From assembly GCA_027625915.1 (NCBI GenBank), contig JANTQA010000051.1, positions 248,501-312,500 of the forward strand: a stretch of DNA of 64,000 bases. Reading direction: 5' to 3'. Shown piece by piece: positions 12,649 to 24,500 of this stretch (the first letter of the stretch is position 1; each line of letters opens with the position of its first letter). Made by a program: the position numbers and the translations under genes. Below the pieces are notes generated by a model. That model had not been told where the DNA came from. It ran no database searches and saw nothing but the letters and a program-made list of their open reading frames with translations. The DNA is from Anaeramoeba flamelloides (Eukaryota; Metamonada; Anaeramoebidae).

Positions 12649-14115
12649 CTAAAATTTTTTGATTTGGCTTTGTGCAATTACAACAAGCACAGATCCAGCC
12701 ATATAAAACAACCTTAAAACTGTTGACTGGTATACTGGGAAATCAAACAAAGTAAACCCTGTATAAGGGTGGTTAATCCACACATCTAAATAGGCGTACC
12801 ACAGTGCAAGTTCGTCGCCCTTTTCAGAGGTGAAATTTACGATTTCTATTGAGGTAAGATCTTTGACGAGCGCCATGCATCCCGAGCTAATACCTGCTGG
12901 GAACCAAAGCATGAACAAGATTAGGAACAAATATATGCAAAGAGGGATTAATTTGTATTCCACAGAATTGAAGTCTGAAAATGCAAGGTAAATCGTTGTG
13001 ATCGCCGAGACGAGGTAAATGGCTGTTACCGCTGCCAGAAATTTCTCAAAGATCTTGCCTGTGATGAGCAAATCCTTTTTAATTGTGATGTGCAAATTGA
13101 TTGCATTGGGGATTGAAAGGTGCCCCTCTGTAAAGGCGTTATGGAATTCCTTGATGTGGATTTTGTGCAGCCCAAAAACAAAGATAATCAAAATAATTGA
13201 AAAGCATATGGTCGAGAATTGGTACCAGTAGGAGACTGCTGAAATTAACAAATCGAAAACAAAGACGCCCGGCTTGTCTTTAATTAGCGACCTCATTTTG
13301 GGATCGACATAGTTAATCAACGAAATTAAGGTAAACAGACAAGGAGTCAAATATAGGAATTTGATCGATCGCTGTGCATACTTGGCAAGCCTTGGGCCAT
13401 TTTTGCTGCACCGAAAGAACCTTCTCAACAGATTATTGAAGTGCGGCTTTTTAAAGAATTTTCGATTGAAATAATAGCAAATAAAGGGGATCACAGAAAA
13501 TAGGATCGCGCCAATAGAGCTAAAGGCAGTATTTTGAGAGCTTTCCCAAAAGCCAGGGATTGCCTGGATGCCAAAGAGGTTGTTTCCTCGTGAGTTTTTG
13601 ATCGTATTGTTGAGCAAGGCAAAGAGTTGTCCAAAGAAGTTCCACAGGATCATAACCAAGACAAAGACTTGATAAACGAACATAGACACCTTGTGGAAAA
13701 GTGTTAGTTCTTTACCATTCTTCGCAAATTTTACACAATACAGTGAGAGGATTTTGAGCCACTTTACAAGGGTTAAAAAGAAATGCTTGTTGTGCCGATC
13801 AGTAAAGTCCCTTTTTAAAAAATAATCACCCTCGATTTCGCTGTCTTCCGAATCGCTGATATCAACCGAATCAGTTCCCGAAACCGAACTTTCGCTACCA
13901 GAATCAGAGCCAGTGTTATGTACACTTCCACTCCCACTCCCACTTCCGCTTCCACTCCCGCTTCTACTTCCACTCCCACTCCCACTCTCGCTTCCACTAC
14001 CAGATTTGGTGTTTTTGTTTGTTTCATAAAATTTTCCTTTCCCTTGTTTGTCCATCATCTCTAAAAAGGCAATTTTGTTGGTTGGTAAAAAATCAAGTTC
14101 TTCATCAAGTGACAT
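12649..14115 (-). CDS. Seven-helix membrane protein, possible GR/GRL-like (7TM ion channel) family
   Basis: A 488-residue single-exon gene from ATG (MSLDEELDF) to TAG. Residues 37-64 are Gly-Ser dipeptides, and 68-96 are Ser/Asp/Glu-rich and acidic. Seven hydrophobic segments follow at about 142-168, 196-216, 251-270, 284-316, 356-380, 387-417 and 463-483, so an integral membrane protein with a long, probably cytosolic N-terminus is likely. The C-terminus (HPYTGFTLFDFPVY, then a last helix ending VLVVIAQSQ) resembles the end of insect gustatory receptors and their protist relatives. In those, the last helix follows a G-x-F segment and ends with a TY...QF-like motif. That family assignment is inference from a short motif and helix count. 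I do not recognise it as a classical GPCR. The spacing between codon-biased exon and AT-rich flanks supports a real gene. Confidence 0.85.
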   Translation of the reverse strand: MSLDEELDFLPTNKIAFLEMMDKQGKGKFYETNKNTKSGSGSESGSGSGSRSGSGSGSGSGSGSVHNTGSDSGSESSVSGTDSVDISDSEDSEIEGDYFLKRDFTDRHNKHFFLTLVKWLKILSLYCVKFAKNGKELTLFHKVSMFVYQVFVLVMILWNFFGQLFALLNNTIKNSRGNNLFGIQAIPGFWESSQNTAFSSIGAILFSVIPFICYYFNRKFFKKPHFNNLLRRFFRCSKNGPRLAKYAQRSIKFLYLTPCLFTLISLINYVDPKMRSLIKDKPGVFVFDLLISAVSYWYQFSTICFSIILIIFVFGLHKIHIKEFHNAFTEGHLSIPNAINLHITIKKDLLITGKIFEKFLAAVTAIYLVSAITTIYLAFSDFNSVEYKLIPLCIYLFLILFMLWFPAGISSGCMALVKDLTSIEIVNFTSEKGDELALWYAYLDVWINHPYTGFTLFDFPVYQSTVLRLFYMAGSVLVVIAQSQIKKF

Positions 14116-14886
14116 TTTGATTTAGATTATATGAAGGTTTAATTCCAAGAATTTCGTGGGGTTTTTTTTTCCGTTTTGTTTTGAAAAAATTAATCTTATT
14201 TCTGTTAAAATTTATTTTGCAAAAAAATGAAAATATTAAAACCACTTTGATAAGCTTTTGAATAAAGTTGTTCTAAATTTCAACTACGAATAATTGAAGG
14301 TCTATTGTCTTTTGAAATTCAAGTGTTCTCTTAATTACTAAATTTCAATTTTAAAAAAAAATTCTTCTTATGAAAAAAGACTTTGAAGATAAAAAAAAGG
14401 ATTTGTAAAACTTTTACAAAAAATTGAATATCTTTTATGAATGAAAAGGTCAAAAGTTGACGTAAAAAATAGTATTTCTATTTTTGAAGTTGAAATTTTA
14501 ATTAATCGATTTCCAACATGAGAATAAATAGAAATGATTTATTTAATATTGTTTAAATCAAATTATAACAATCTACTATTCTTCAATGTTTGTGTTTTCA
14601 AAAAATAAACTTTTTCAAGTTTTTTTTACCAATGCAACAAGATCCGGAAGAATTCGAACTCATTTTGAGAATAAAAATTGATCTTACTTTTAATTTTACT
14701 TTCTTTTGCTTAAAAGTGATCATCTTTTTTCTCATTTGTACTATTTGATCTGCCTATTTTATAAAAAAAAATTAATTGAAGGGTTTAAGGGACCTATCTC
14801 TGGTGGAGATCCACATAATATTCAAGTTTTTCTTTAATACACTCTTGAAGAAAATTATTTACTGGTTCAAATTGAATTAAGGTTAT

Positions 14887-15414
14887 CAATCCCTGAAATT
14901 TTAAAAAAAGATTATCTTATGTTGAGTCTGACATCTTTTTAATTTTCTTCTTTGCGTATAGTTATTATACTTTGTATAAATTTTAATGTTTTTTTAATAA
15001 ACTATAATTCAATCTTTTTTTTTCCCCAAATCCGAAATGATGAGTTGAAGACTAATATAACTAAAAAAAGTTATAAAAAATTATGATTTTTAGATTTCAA
15101 TTGAAATTTTTCATTAGGATTAGTTTTATTTGGAGTTTTTCAAATAATTAATTTTTTTTTAAAGGTAATTGAAGCAAAAATAAAATATATATTTCAATCG
15201 ATAAGCTAAAAAAAAGAATTCTTTTTTTTCAATACCTACCAATCTATTGGTTTTAGACTCTTCAATTTGGATTTTGGAAAAAAAAAAAGATTGATTTAAT
15301 TGTTATTACAAAACATTAAAATTTATACAGAGTATAATAACTATACGCAAAGAAGAAAATTAAAAAGATGTCAGAATCAACATAAGATAATCTTTTTTTT
15401 AAAATTTCAGTGAT
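14887..15414. mobile_element. Long-terminal-inverted-repeat DNA element, family D (copy 1)
   Basis: The first ~115 bp (CCCTGAAATTTTAAAAAAAG, then ATTATCTTATGTTGA, then CTTTGCGTATAGTTATTATA) are repeated almost exactly in reverse complement at 15300-15414. The interior is about 300 bp of AT-rich non-coding DNA. This is a non-autonomous element with long TIRs. An older relative lies at 1219-1782. Confidence 0.75.
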
Positions 15415-15561
15415 TCTTTACTATAGCATGTAGGAAAACTTTTACTAAAAAAAAGTAAAAAAAATAGATAAAATTTTTTTTCAATTACAAAAGTATGAGA
15501 ATTCTTTTGTATAAAAAAAGAGAAAAATTACATATATAAAAAAAAGAGAATATATTTTAAT

Positions 15562-15738
15562 TACAGCTTGTTACATTTTGGAGGTACAAACGTTCAATGA
15601 AATTTAAGACACAAAACAATTACAAATTAAGGTATAGTTTTTTTATTTTTTTTTAAACACAATTTATTTTATCAGAATTTAAATTTGGTACCATAAATTT
15701 CATTGAAGTTTAGTACCTTAAAATCAATTAATAAAGTC
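15562..15738. mobile_element. Foldback MITE, family A (diverged copy)
   Basis: Begins TACAGCTTGTTACA and contains CAATGAAATTTAAGACACA and a matching inverted ACCATAAATTTCATTG. The order and spacing match the seven-member foldback family, but the right end has decayed. Confidence 0.6.
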
Positions 15739-16232
15739 ATCAATATTTATAAATTATTGAGTTAAATTCAAAAATAATAAAAGAACTATATTTTATGTAT
15801 ATTTTTAAGATATTAAAAATTATTTCTTTTATTTTTACCAAATAGAATTATATAAATTGGAACAATTTATATATAAATATAAAAGGGTATATTTTTTTTT
15901 TATGATATTTTTACATTGAATTAATAATTCAAATAAAATTATAATTAATTTTATTCAAGAAATATTTTTTTTATACATTAAAAAAGAGATGAGATATTTA
16001 CTTTAATTTATAGACATATCTGAATTAATTATTCAAGTCAATATTTTTTACAAAACGTCTTTAGAAAGGATTAGAACATTCTTCTAATCAAATATCAGAT
16101 TCTTATATATTTTCAAAAAAAAAAAAAAAAAAAAAAAGATATATGAAGAAACCCCAATTCAAAATTTTTAACAAACCAAAATTCAATTTTTGAAAGAAAA
16201 TCTTTTTTCATCATTCTTGAAGGAATAATTTA

Positions 16233-16235
<3 letters not shown>

Positions 16236-16294
<59 letters not shown>
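16236..16294. repeat. (AT)n microsatellite
   Basis: An uninterrupted TA dinucleotide run of nearly 60 bp, the longest in the window. Confidence 0.95.
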
Positions 16295-16297
<3 letters not shown>

Positions 16298-16616
16298 ATG
16301 TCTTAAAAAGGAAAAGTATTTCCAAAATAAACACAATAAAAAAGTAAATTATAATTTTTAAAACAATAAATTGTTTTTTAACCAATAAAAACTAACTAAT
16401 TGTATAAAATTACAAATATTTGAATCAATACACTTTAATCAATTATTTTCTAGACTAGTAATTTTCGATATAATCTAAAAATATTCTTTTTTTAACACAG
16501 TAGAGGTTTAAAAATGATTAATTTATAAACTTTTTAAAAAATTAACTCTACATTCTCTCAGAATAACTTACCAAACTAAAACAAAATGAGAATAATTTAA
16601 ATTTTAATCTAAAATA

Positions 16617-17160
16617 AATTCCAAAAATTTGTACCCTATTTAAACAGTTTAAAGAAGGACAATACTAAACTATACATTCAATTTGGAAATAATTTTGATT
16701 TTACAATCTAATTCAAATATTTATCTTTTTTTGTTTAGTTTTCAAATCCATTTTTTCATTTTCGTCATCTGTTTGGTTAGAGTGTATTTCCTTTCCAATG
16801 ATTGATAGAAGCTTAGTGTTGAGTTTGTGAAATTGAAAAATCAAAATAATAATTGACTGATGGTATCTTATCATTTGATCGATCAAAAATTCTTTATGGA
16901 AATTTCAATATATTTATCAATAAAATTTTTTGTTCCACATTTCCCGTTATTTTTGGACACACCAATTTATATTTTATTGTTTTCTATTTTTTTTTTCTTT
17001 TATTTGGATGAAAATGATAACTTATATAAACATTATTACTATTTCACTTAAATATTGTTTTATATTACGTTTAAAAAATATTATAAATTAAGTTTTTTTT
17101 TTTTTTTTTTGGCTTTTTTTACTTTTAAATGTTTCTGTGATTTCCAAATTTCTGGAATGA
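16617..17160 (+). mobile_element. Mariner-like non-autonomous element, family P (copy 1)
   Basis: The start AATTCCAAAAATTTGTACC and the end AATTTCTGGAATGA form short inverted repeats. The interior shares ordered blocks with 61937-62454 and, inverted, with 29391-29905. These are a TTAAACAG block, GGTATCTTATCATTTGATCG, a TTGTTCCAC block and TTTTTGGACACACCAATTT. About 540 bp; no transposase is readable. Confidence 0.65.
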
Positions 17161-17655
17161 GGCATATAAAAGAAGGATAAAATCGAAAATTTACTAGAAA
17201 TTTTATTATTTTAAATCTAAGATAAAATTAAAAATATTAAAAAATAAGATAAACAAAATAATATTAGGGAAATAGAAAACTTGAAATTATTAAATATAAA
17301 TCAAAATCAATTTAGAAGATAATCTAATAATAAAAAGTTATTGGACTAAAGGCCAATTGGATGTTTTAAAAATAATTAAATTAAATAATAATACAAAAAC
17401 TAGTTGTACTATAGAGTACCTAATCTTATCAGAATTAACAGTAATACAATAAAAATATCAGAATTTACTCGATTTTTTTAAATTCTAGAAAAGTTAAGTA
17501 CACTTTTTTTGAATTTATGAAAATTAAGAGGAATATTTAAATTATATTAGGTATAATGACAATCTAAAAAAACAACACAAATATTTAAAAAATAAATGTT
17601 TCAAGTCCCAAATTAAAACAAAAAACTTAGCAAATTACCTAAATATAAATTCTTA

Positions 17656-18245
17656 TAAGCTATTTCCAATAAAGTGGGGCAAATTTATTTTAAAATTATC
17701 TTTTAAACTCAATCTTTAAAAAAAGTATTTAAACATCTAAAATCATTAACTACCATTTATCGATTCTTGATAATAATTCAATTTGTTTCTTAGTATTGTA
17801 TTACCTAAATAAAATTTATTAAATTTTCTGATCTTGATTTTATCTGATATTTTTTAGGTCTGGAAATCTTCTTACTTATTATTTTCTTTTTGATTGAAAA
17901 AACCGTTTTCATAACTTGTGTAACCTCAACAAATTTTCTAATAGAATTGAAAACATATAAATCTATTTTATTATTTAAAAAATAAAATCTGTACCCTTTC
18001 CATATTTCCTGTTTTTTATTAAAATTGGTCGTACATTGCTTTCATCAAAAAGAGTGCATTTTTTTTTCTTCATTTTTTGGAAATTTTTCACCCAAAATAT
18101 TTTGAAATAAACCTCTTGGTCATTTATTCAGTCGGCGGTATTATTAAACTTATTTTGGTAATGTCAATTAATGAATACTTTCACTAACAAAGATGGTATT
18201 TTATGAAATGTAAAAAAAAATTCCCCACCTTTTTTGGAAATACCT
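17656..18245 (+). mobile_element. Non-autonomous DNA transposon, family G (copy 1, complete)
   Basis: The left end AAGCTATTTCCAATAAAGTG and the right end CCACCTTTTTTGGAAATACC are imperfect inverted repeats. Interior landmarks are ATTGGTCGTACATTG and AATGTCAATTAATGAAT. The same ends and landmarks occur at 62570-63160 (inverted) and in the composite at 21075-23692. It is 590 bp and non-coding. Confidence 0.75.
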
Positions 18246-18452
18246 TATTTATATCAAGAATAAAATAAAAACAAAATCTTACAATTTATGTAAAAAAATC
18301 CACTCTAATTTAACAATAAAAATAGAAAAAGAAAAAATCCTTTTTTATTTTTTTTATTTTATTTTTTAATAAGATTACTTATATTTTAAAAATAAAAAAC
18401 AAAAAAATATTTCCGAGAATATTTTTGAGAGGATAATAATTAAAATATTATT

Positions 18453-18499
18453 TCAATCATCTTCCCATTTTGGATAACTTGAAAAAGTATTATTACCGC

Positions 18500-18546
<47 letters not shown>

Positions 18547-21500
18547 TTATTATTTATTGTTTTTTTTTCGATTTTCTTTTTTTGTATTGGGGTGTTATCA
18601 ATCCATTCCCAAACTGTAACTTGGTCTCCATATAATTTCATTGTTTTTTCAGCGATTCTAGAGTCTCTTTTGATTCTGCCAATAACTAATGGCCAAAGTG
18701 TGCGTCTTTTTTTCAGGTGATTTGGGTTGATCATATTATCCCTTTCATGATTAACAATGAGATAAGGGTTTATATTTTGAGACTTGCTTGACATTTTTTG
18801 TATTTTTAATTTCTCTTCCAATTTCTTTACAATATTTTCTGTTTCTAATAACAATGATTTTTTCTGTTTAATTCTAATAAAAATATATAAACCAATGATT
18901 GTCAAAAGAGATATTAATAATAAGGTTACCCAATATTTTTTTAGAAACATTTTAGTTAAACATTGTATTGGATACCCTGGATTTTTCGTAAATACAAAAC
19001 TTTCAACATCAAATTTTTTTATTGTAGTATCTTCTTCTTGATTGAATTCAAAATTTTGAAACCATAAATTAATTAATTGATGATGATATTTATTATTTCC
19101 ATTATTTAATATTTGTATTAATTCCTCTTTCTTTAAATATTCGGTTTCGGGCATTTCCTCTTTATTATTACAATGGAATTCAATTTTTCTCATTTTTAAA
19201 ATATCTTTGATCTCTTGATTCAGTATTTCATTTATTTCTGTATCTGGTATGCACTTTTGTTTATTTTTTCGATATCCAATATCACATGAATCCAACTCAC
19301 CATATTCACACATTCCATGCAGTGGGCATTCAGTGCATTTTGTTTTTGTATCTTTCAATACTCGGAAGGTATCACAATAATAGATTCTTTCTGTATGAAG
19401 TGCGCTATAAAGAAATATTGAAATCCCAATTAACAAAAGAACAATAAAAGCAAATGCCAAAACCTTTCCTAAAGCTTTAGATCCCAATTTATTATTAGTG
19501 TTTTGTTTTTCAAAAGAATGATTTGTTTTATTTGGCACTGCTTGCCTTTGTTGGTTTATAATTATTTTATTATCAGTGTTTGTATTTGAAATACTCTGAT
19601 ATTTTTTCCATTTTTTTTCATCATCCTCATCTTCTTCTTCATCTTCTTCATTGTCTTCACTAGATTCAATATTTATTTCGCCTTCCAAAGGTTCGTCAGA
19701 TTCAGATTCAGAATAAACTTGCTATTGGTTGAAAATGATAATAATGTGTAAAAGAGAATTTAATTTTTAAGTTTGAATTTAATATTTTTAAAAATAAATA
19801 TTTAAAATTATCGATTAAATTTTGTTGATTTTTATTTCTTTAAACAACTCGTAATAAACAAAATTAAATAATTTTTTTAGAGATTTGATTCGAAATTAAT
19901 CATATTAAAAGAAGAATAAATAATTAAATTTTTAAAATAAAGTTACTTTTAATTTATTTATTTATTTTTGAAGAGAGAAAATTACTTTTCTCCTTTGTGC
20001 TGTTAGTTTTTTTTTAATTTTAGAAATAAAAAGAAAATTGATGAAAATTTTCTTTTGATTTCTCAAATTATGAAAATTTGTAGTTAGTTTTTCCAGAATT
20101 TAAAAGAATTGATTAAAATCTTTGATTTTTCCCTATTCTTTTGAATTCTGGAAAAGCTATCACTCTACTACACTTGGCAGCACTTCACCTAATTTCTAAA
20201 CTTTTTTTTTTTAGAAATTTTGTTAAAGAATCACAAATTTTATTGTCACTTACTAATGATAATATAAATGATGAATTCTTTTTATTAATAATATCAGAGA
20301 TATTATTAATTTTTTTATTTTTTTTATAAAATTCAAAAATAAAGTTACTGTCAAACCTAAAACAGCATAAGAATTTCCAAAAAACACCTAAAATTCCATT
20401 TTTCTGATCAATTGAAAATATTAAGAAAAAAGTCAAAGATATACTCCCATTTTACAGATAAATAGCGTATAAATTATTTTACAACCATTAAACATTTCTA
20501 ATTAGGAGTATTGATCAAATATTCTAAATCTTCAATTTGAATCATTTGGTAAATGTAAAAATTAAAAAAATCACAAAATCTGAAAAATTAATTTGAGAAT
20601 TTGACTGAAAATTGAAAATCTAATTTATTGTGATTATCCCTTAGATAAAATCTAACCTTATTAGAAAAAATTCATTATGAGAATTGTTTTGATTCTATAT
20701 TTATTAAATAAAATTTATATTTACTTTTAGATTTTTTCTTTAATATATTTTTATCAAAATTTTAAATATCAATTGGGGAAACTTTGAGGAGCAATTTATT
20801 TTTTTACAAAATGCTTTTCTTAATTTAATGTAAATTCACAATATTCAAACCCCTTTCTTAAAATTTAATCCATTCAAATATTTTAAATTGAGAAAAATGT
20901 TTTTTTATTTTAAAATTTAAAAATAAAAATTAGTTTTTAGGTCAAATTCTCTAATTAATTTTAGGAATTTGTGATTTTTTTGATTTCTAAATTTACCAAA
21001 GAGTTCAAATTGACAGCTTTAGAATATTTAATCAATACCCACAATTAGAATGTTTAAGTGTTGCTTGATAATTAATAAGCTATTTTCAAAAAAGAGGGGT
21101 AAATTTATTTTAAAATATCTCTATTCAACTCAATCTTTATAAAATTATTCAAATGTACAAAATCATTAACAACAAATTATTGATTCTTAATAATAATTAA
21201 ATTTGTTTGTTAGTGTGATATGTTCTTAATAAAATTAAGCACTATTTTTTTCTGATTAATATTTTTCGAAATCTAGCCTTATAACTTAATTCAATTAACC
21301 ACTGGGATAAAATTTTTTAGAATAAAAACAATCTCAACTTTTGAATATCGAAAATATTTTTTGAAATTACTGTTCACTTTTTTATTTTTTTTTGAAATAT
21401 TGGGGTTGAGAAAATTTTGAAATCAAATAATAAGCTAATATATTTAATTAGAATACTTTTCCAGACAGTTTGTCTTTTTAAATAACTTTTTTTTAAATTT

Positions 21501-24500
21501 TACCATTTATAAATAAAAAAAAGCATTTGAAGACCAAATTAGTGCCTTTTGTGAAAAAAAAATTCCCAGAATTTCGAATTTGTTTTGGTAAATGAGTTAA
21601 AATAAGATATTGCATATAAAAATATACATAATTTCAAGTTTGAATTTAATCATTTTGGCAAAAAATGTTTTCAAGAAAAAGTTAAATTGAAACTTTATTT
21701 ATTTTAATTTTATCATTTTGTTTTTTTAATTTTTTTAATGGAAGGTATTTGATCAGTTTTCAATTTTTAGTGTTTTTTGGGCCATAGGGACATATTATAT
21801 AAATAGAAGATATAAAAATTTCTGATCTTGATTTTATCTGATATTTTAAAGGTGTGAAAACTACTATTTACTGTCAAATCTAAAACCCTGAAATTTCTGA
21901 AACCGGGTAATTCCATTTTTCTGATCAATTGTAAATATTAGTAAAAAGTCAAAAATATACTCTCATTTTACAGACAAATAACCCAATTGGAACGGTTATA
22001 AGTCGCTGGGTAATTGGGTTATTTGTCTGTAAAATGAGAGTATATTTTTGACTTTTTACTAATATTTACAATTGATCAGAAAAATGGAATTACCGGGTTT
22101 CAGAAATTTCAGGGTTTTAGATTTGACAGTTATTATTATTTTCTTTTTGATCTAAAAAATCATTTTCATAACTTTAATAATCTCGTTAAAATTTCCAATC
22201 AAATAAAAAACATATAACTGTATTTTATTATTTCGATAAATATTTTGTATGCTTTACCATTTTGCCCGTTTTTTATTGAAATTGGTCGTACATTGTTTTT
22301 TCCAAAAAAAGTGAATTTTTTTTGTATCTATCAAATATTTCCGAAAATACCCGAAAATTGTTTAACCACAAAAAAACTCTTTTTGAACAATTTCTAAGAA
22401 ATCCTAGTACCAATATACTCAGTTTAAAAGCAAATTACAAATTTTATTGTAGAATATTTTTTTTCTGAAAATATCAAAATTCAAAAAATATAAAATTTTA
22501 GGGAATAGTATTCAACCCACTGTGTGTGAAAGGGGTTGGTATCTTAGATGACTGTAACATTTCTGATCATTTCGAAATGGTATTAACTAAATGAGAGAAA
22601 ATGTTCCTGTAAAGAAAATTTCTAATTGTGTATCATTACCCATAATTTTGTAATCTTATATACAATCCAAAAAGAACCGAGTAATATCTAATCGTACAAT
22701 ACGTACCCAGACTCTACACAAGGTGACCCAAGCCAAGCCTTATTTTAACCCCCCATTCCTTAAAAGAAATTGATTTAACGAAAACATACAAGCACGCACC
22801 ATACCGAAACTAACACAACCAATACCAATCCCAACATACAAGGACATAAATATACATTTACCCTAATAAGAACCAAGAATCACTCAAATATACTCAAAAG
22901 GTACCAAAAACTCTTTAGAGGGGATTAAAGTAGAAAATTCAAAAAATACATTTTGTCTGAAAGTAAAATTGTTGTTTTACCAGTTAAACTGGGTATATTG
23001 ACACTTGAGTTTCTTGGAAGTTTCCCATAACGTGTTTTTATGTGGTTAAAAAATTTTCGGGTATTTTCGGGTATTTTCGGGTATTTTCGGGTATTTTCGG
23101 GAATATTTCAAACACCCATTTAATTTTTCATTTTTTGAAAATATTTCAAGGAACATATTTTGAAATAAATACCTTAGTTATTGATTCAATTGGTATTAAT
23201 ATTCAACTTAATTTGCGATTGTCAATTAATGAACAGCTCCACTAAAAAAGATGTTTTTTTATGAAACGTAAAAAAAAATAGCACTTTTTTAGAGAAAACA
23301 ATACATGGCCAATATCAATAAAAAAATGGGCAATATGGTAAGGACACAAAAGATTTTTCGAAATAATCAAATTCAGTAATAATAGTTTTTCCCTTCTATT
23401 GGAAAATTTGTTGAGATTAAGCAATTCAGGAGAACGATTTTTTAGATCAAAAAGAAAATAATAATAAATACCAATTTCACACCTAAAAAATAATTATATA
23501 AAAGAGAGATCAGAAATTTTAAATGCTTTTATTTAGGTAATCTCACACTAACAAATAAATTTAATTATTATTAAGAATCAATAATTTGTTGTTAATGATT
23601 TTGCACATTTGAATAGTTTTCTGATGATTGAGTTGAATCAAGATATTTTAAAATAAATTTGCCCCTCTTTTTTTTTGGTAATAGCTAACTTTTCTGATCT
23701 GATCTTGTTTGCTTGAATGATGATTATTATTTAACCGGAATCATTCTATTTGATAAAGCATTTATATCTAGCGCTTAAGGAATCGATAAAAGAGCAAAAT
23801 CTAAAAGGTTCCAAAAAAAAATTAACTTTTTCCTTTTTATGGTAAATCATTTTTCCAATTTTAATTTTGAATTTATTACTGTTATTATACAATTTTTTTT
23901 CATTGATAATCCACAATAATTGATAAAACTGGGTTAATTGCCATTTTTGGTGAGAATACTGTGGATTTGAAAACCACCATCTTTTTATGAAATGGGTCAT
24001 TTCAAAGCGAAAATAAAAATCAAGTGAAAAATAATGATTTGCAATTTGGAAAAAAAAAGTTCAAACCAGATTTTTAATTAGAAGTATTAAAATGATTACA
24101 CAAACCTGAAAATGAAAAGTAAGATCAATTAATAAAAAAAAAAAAATTTATGATTAAAAGACAAAATGGAGGATGAAATCACAATAATAGTTTTTTTTTA
24201 ATACTATCTTTTGGTATGGAGTTTTTCTTTGACTTATCTAATTATTAAAAATATGTTGAAAAAAATTGATTATTTTTGCGATCTCCAAAACCACATACAC
24301 TATGGATTTCAATAATAAAGTAGATTTAAAATTGTAATTGTTGGTTTGATTGAATAATAATATAATGGATTATTCTTTTCGAAGTTAATTTGTTTCTTTT
24401 TTTTAAATTGATTTTACTTTTTCATTTTCATAAGGTTCTATATAGGTCCCCAATTAAGAACCGTGTTTTACTTTTTTTCCCATTTCTTTTTTTTTTTTTT

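Larger units (their letters stand above)
14116..18452. other. Gene-free AT-rich spacer with transposon copies
   Basis: Contains a family D element (14887-15414), a diverged family A MITE (15562-15738), an (AT)n microsatellite, a mariner-like family P element (16617-17160) and a complete family G element (17656-18245). I see no host gene. Confidence 0.6.
21075..23692. mobile_element. Composite of two family G copies with three insertions
   Basis: A family G element begins at 21075 (TAAGCTATTTTCAAAAAAG). Its consecutive segments are separated by a family H repeat (about 21298-21800), the 261-bp palindrome (21870-22130) and element O (22341-23101). They resume to about 23270 with GTCAATTAATGAACAG. 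A second, inverted, partial G copy (about 23275-23692) ends in TTTTGGTAATAGCTAAC. The order gives a relative chronology, with G oldest. Confidence 0.6.

Noticed and set aside
13815-14027. 70-residue Val/Glu-rich frame on the minus strand
   Set aside because: A frame-shifted reading of the Gly-Ser repeat of the seven-helix protein.
16860-17051. 63-residue plus-strand open frame
   Set aside because: It lies wholly inside a non-coding family P element and is not preserved in the other copies.
23746-24000. 84-residue minus-strand frame with several Trp and Phe residues
   Set aside because: It looks more protein-like than most, and part of it (near 23935-23975) is similar to 24575-24620. However, it lies among repeats in the long intron, has no recognised domain and could not be joined to the host gene.
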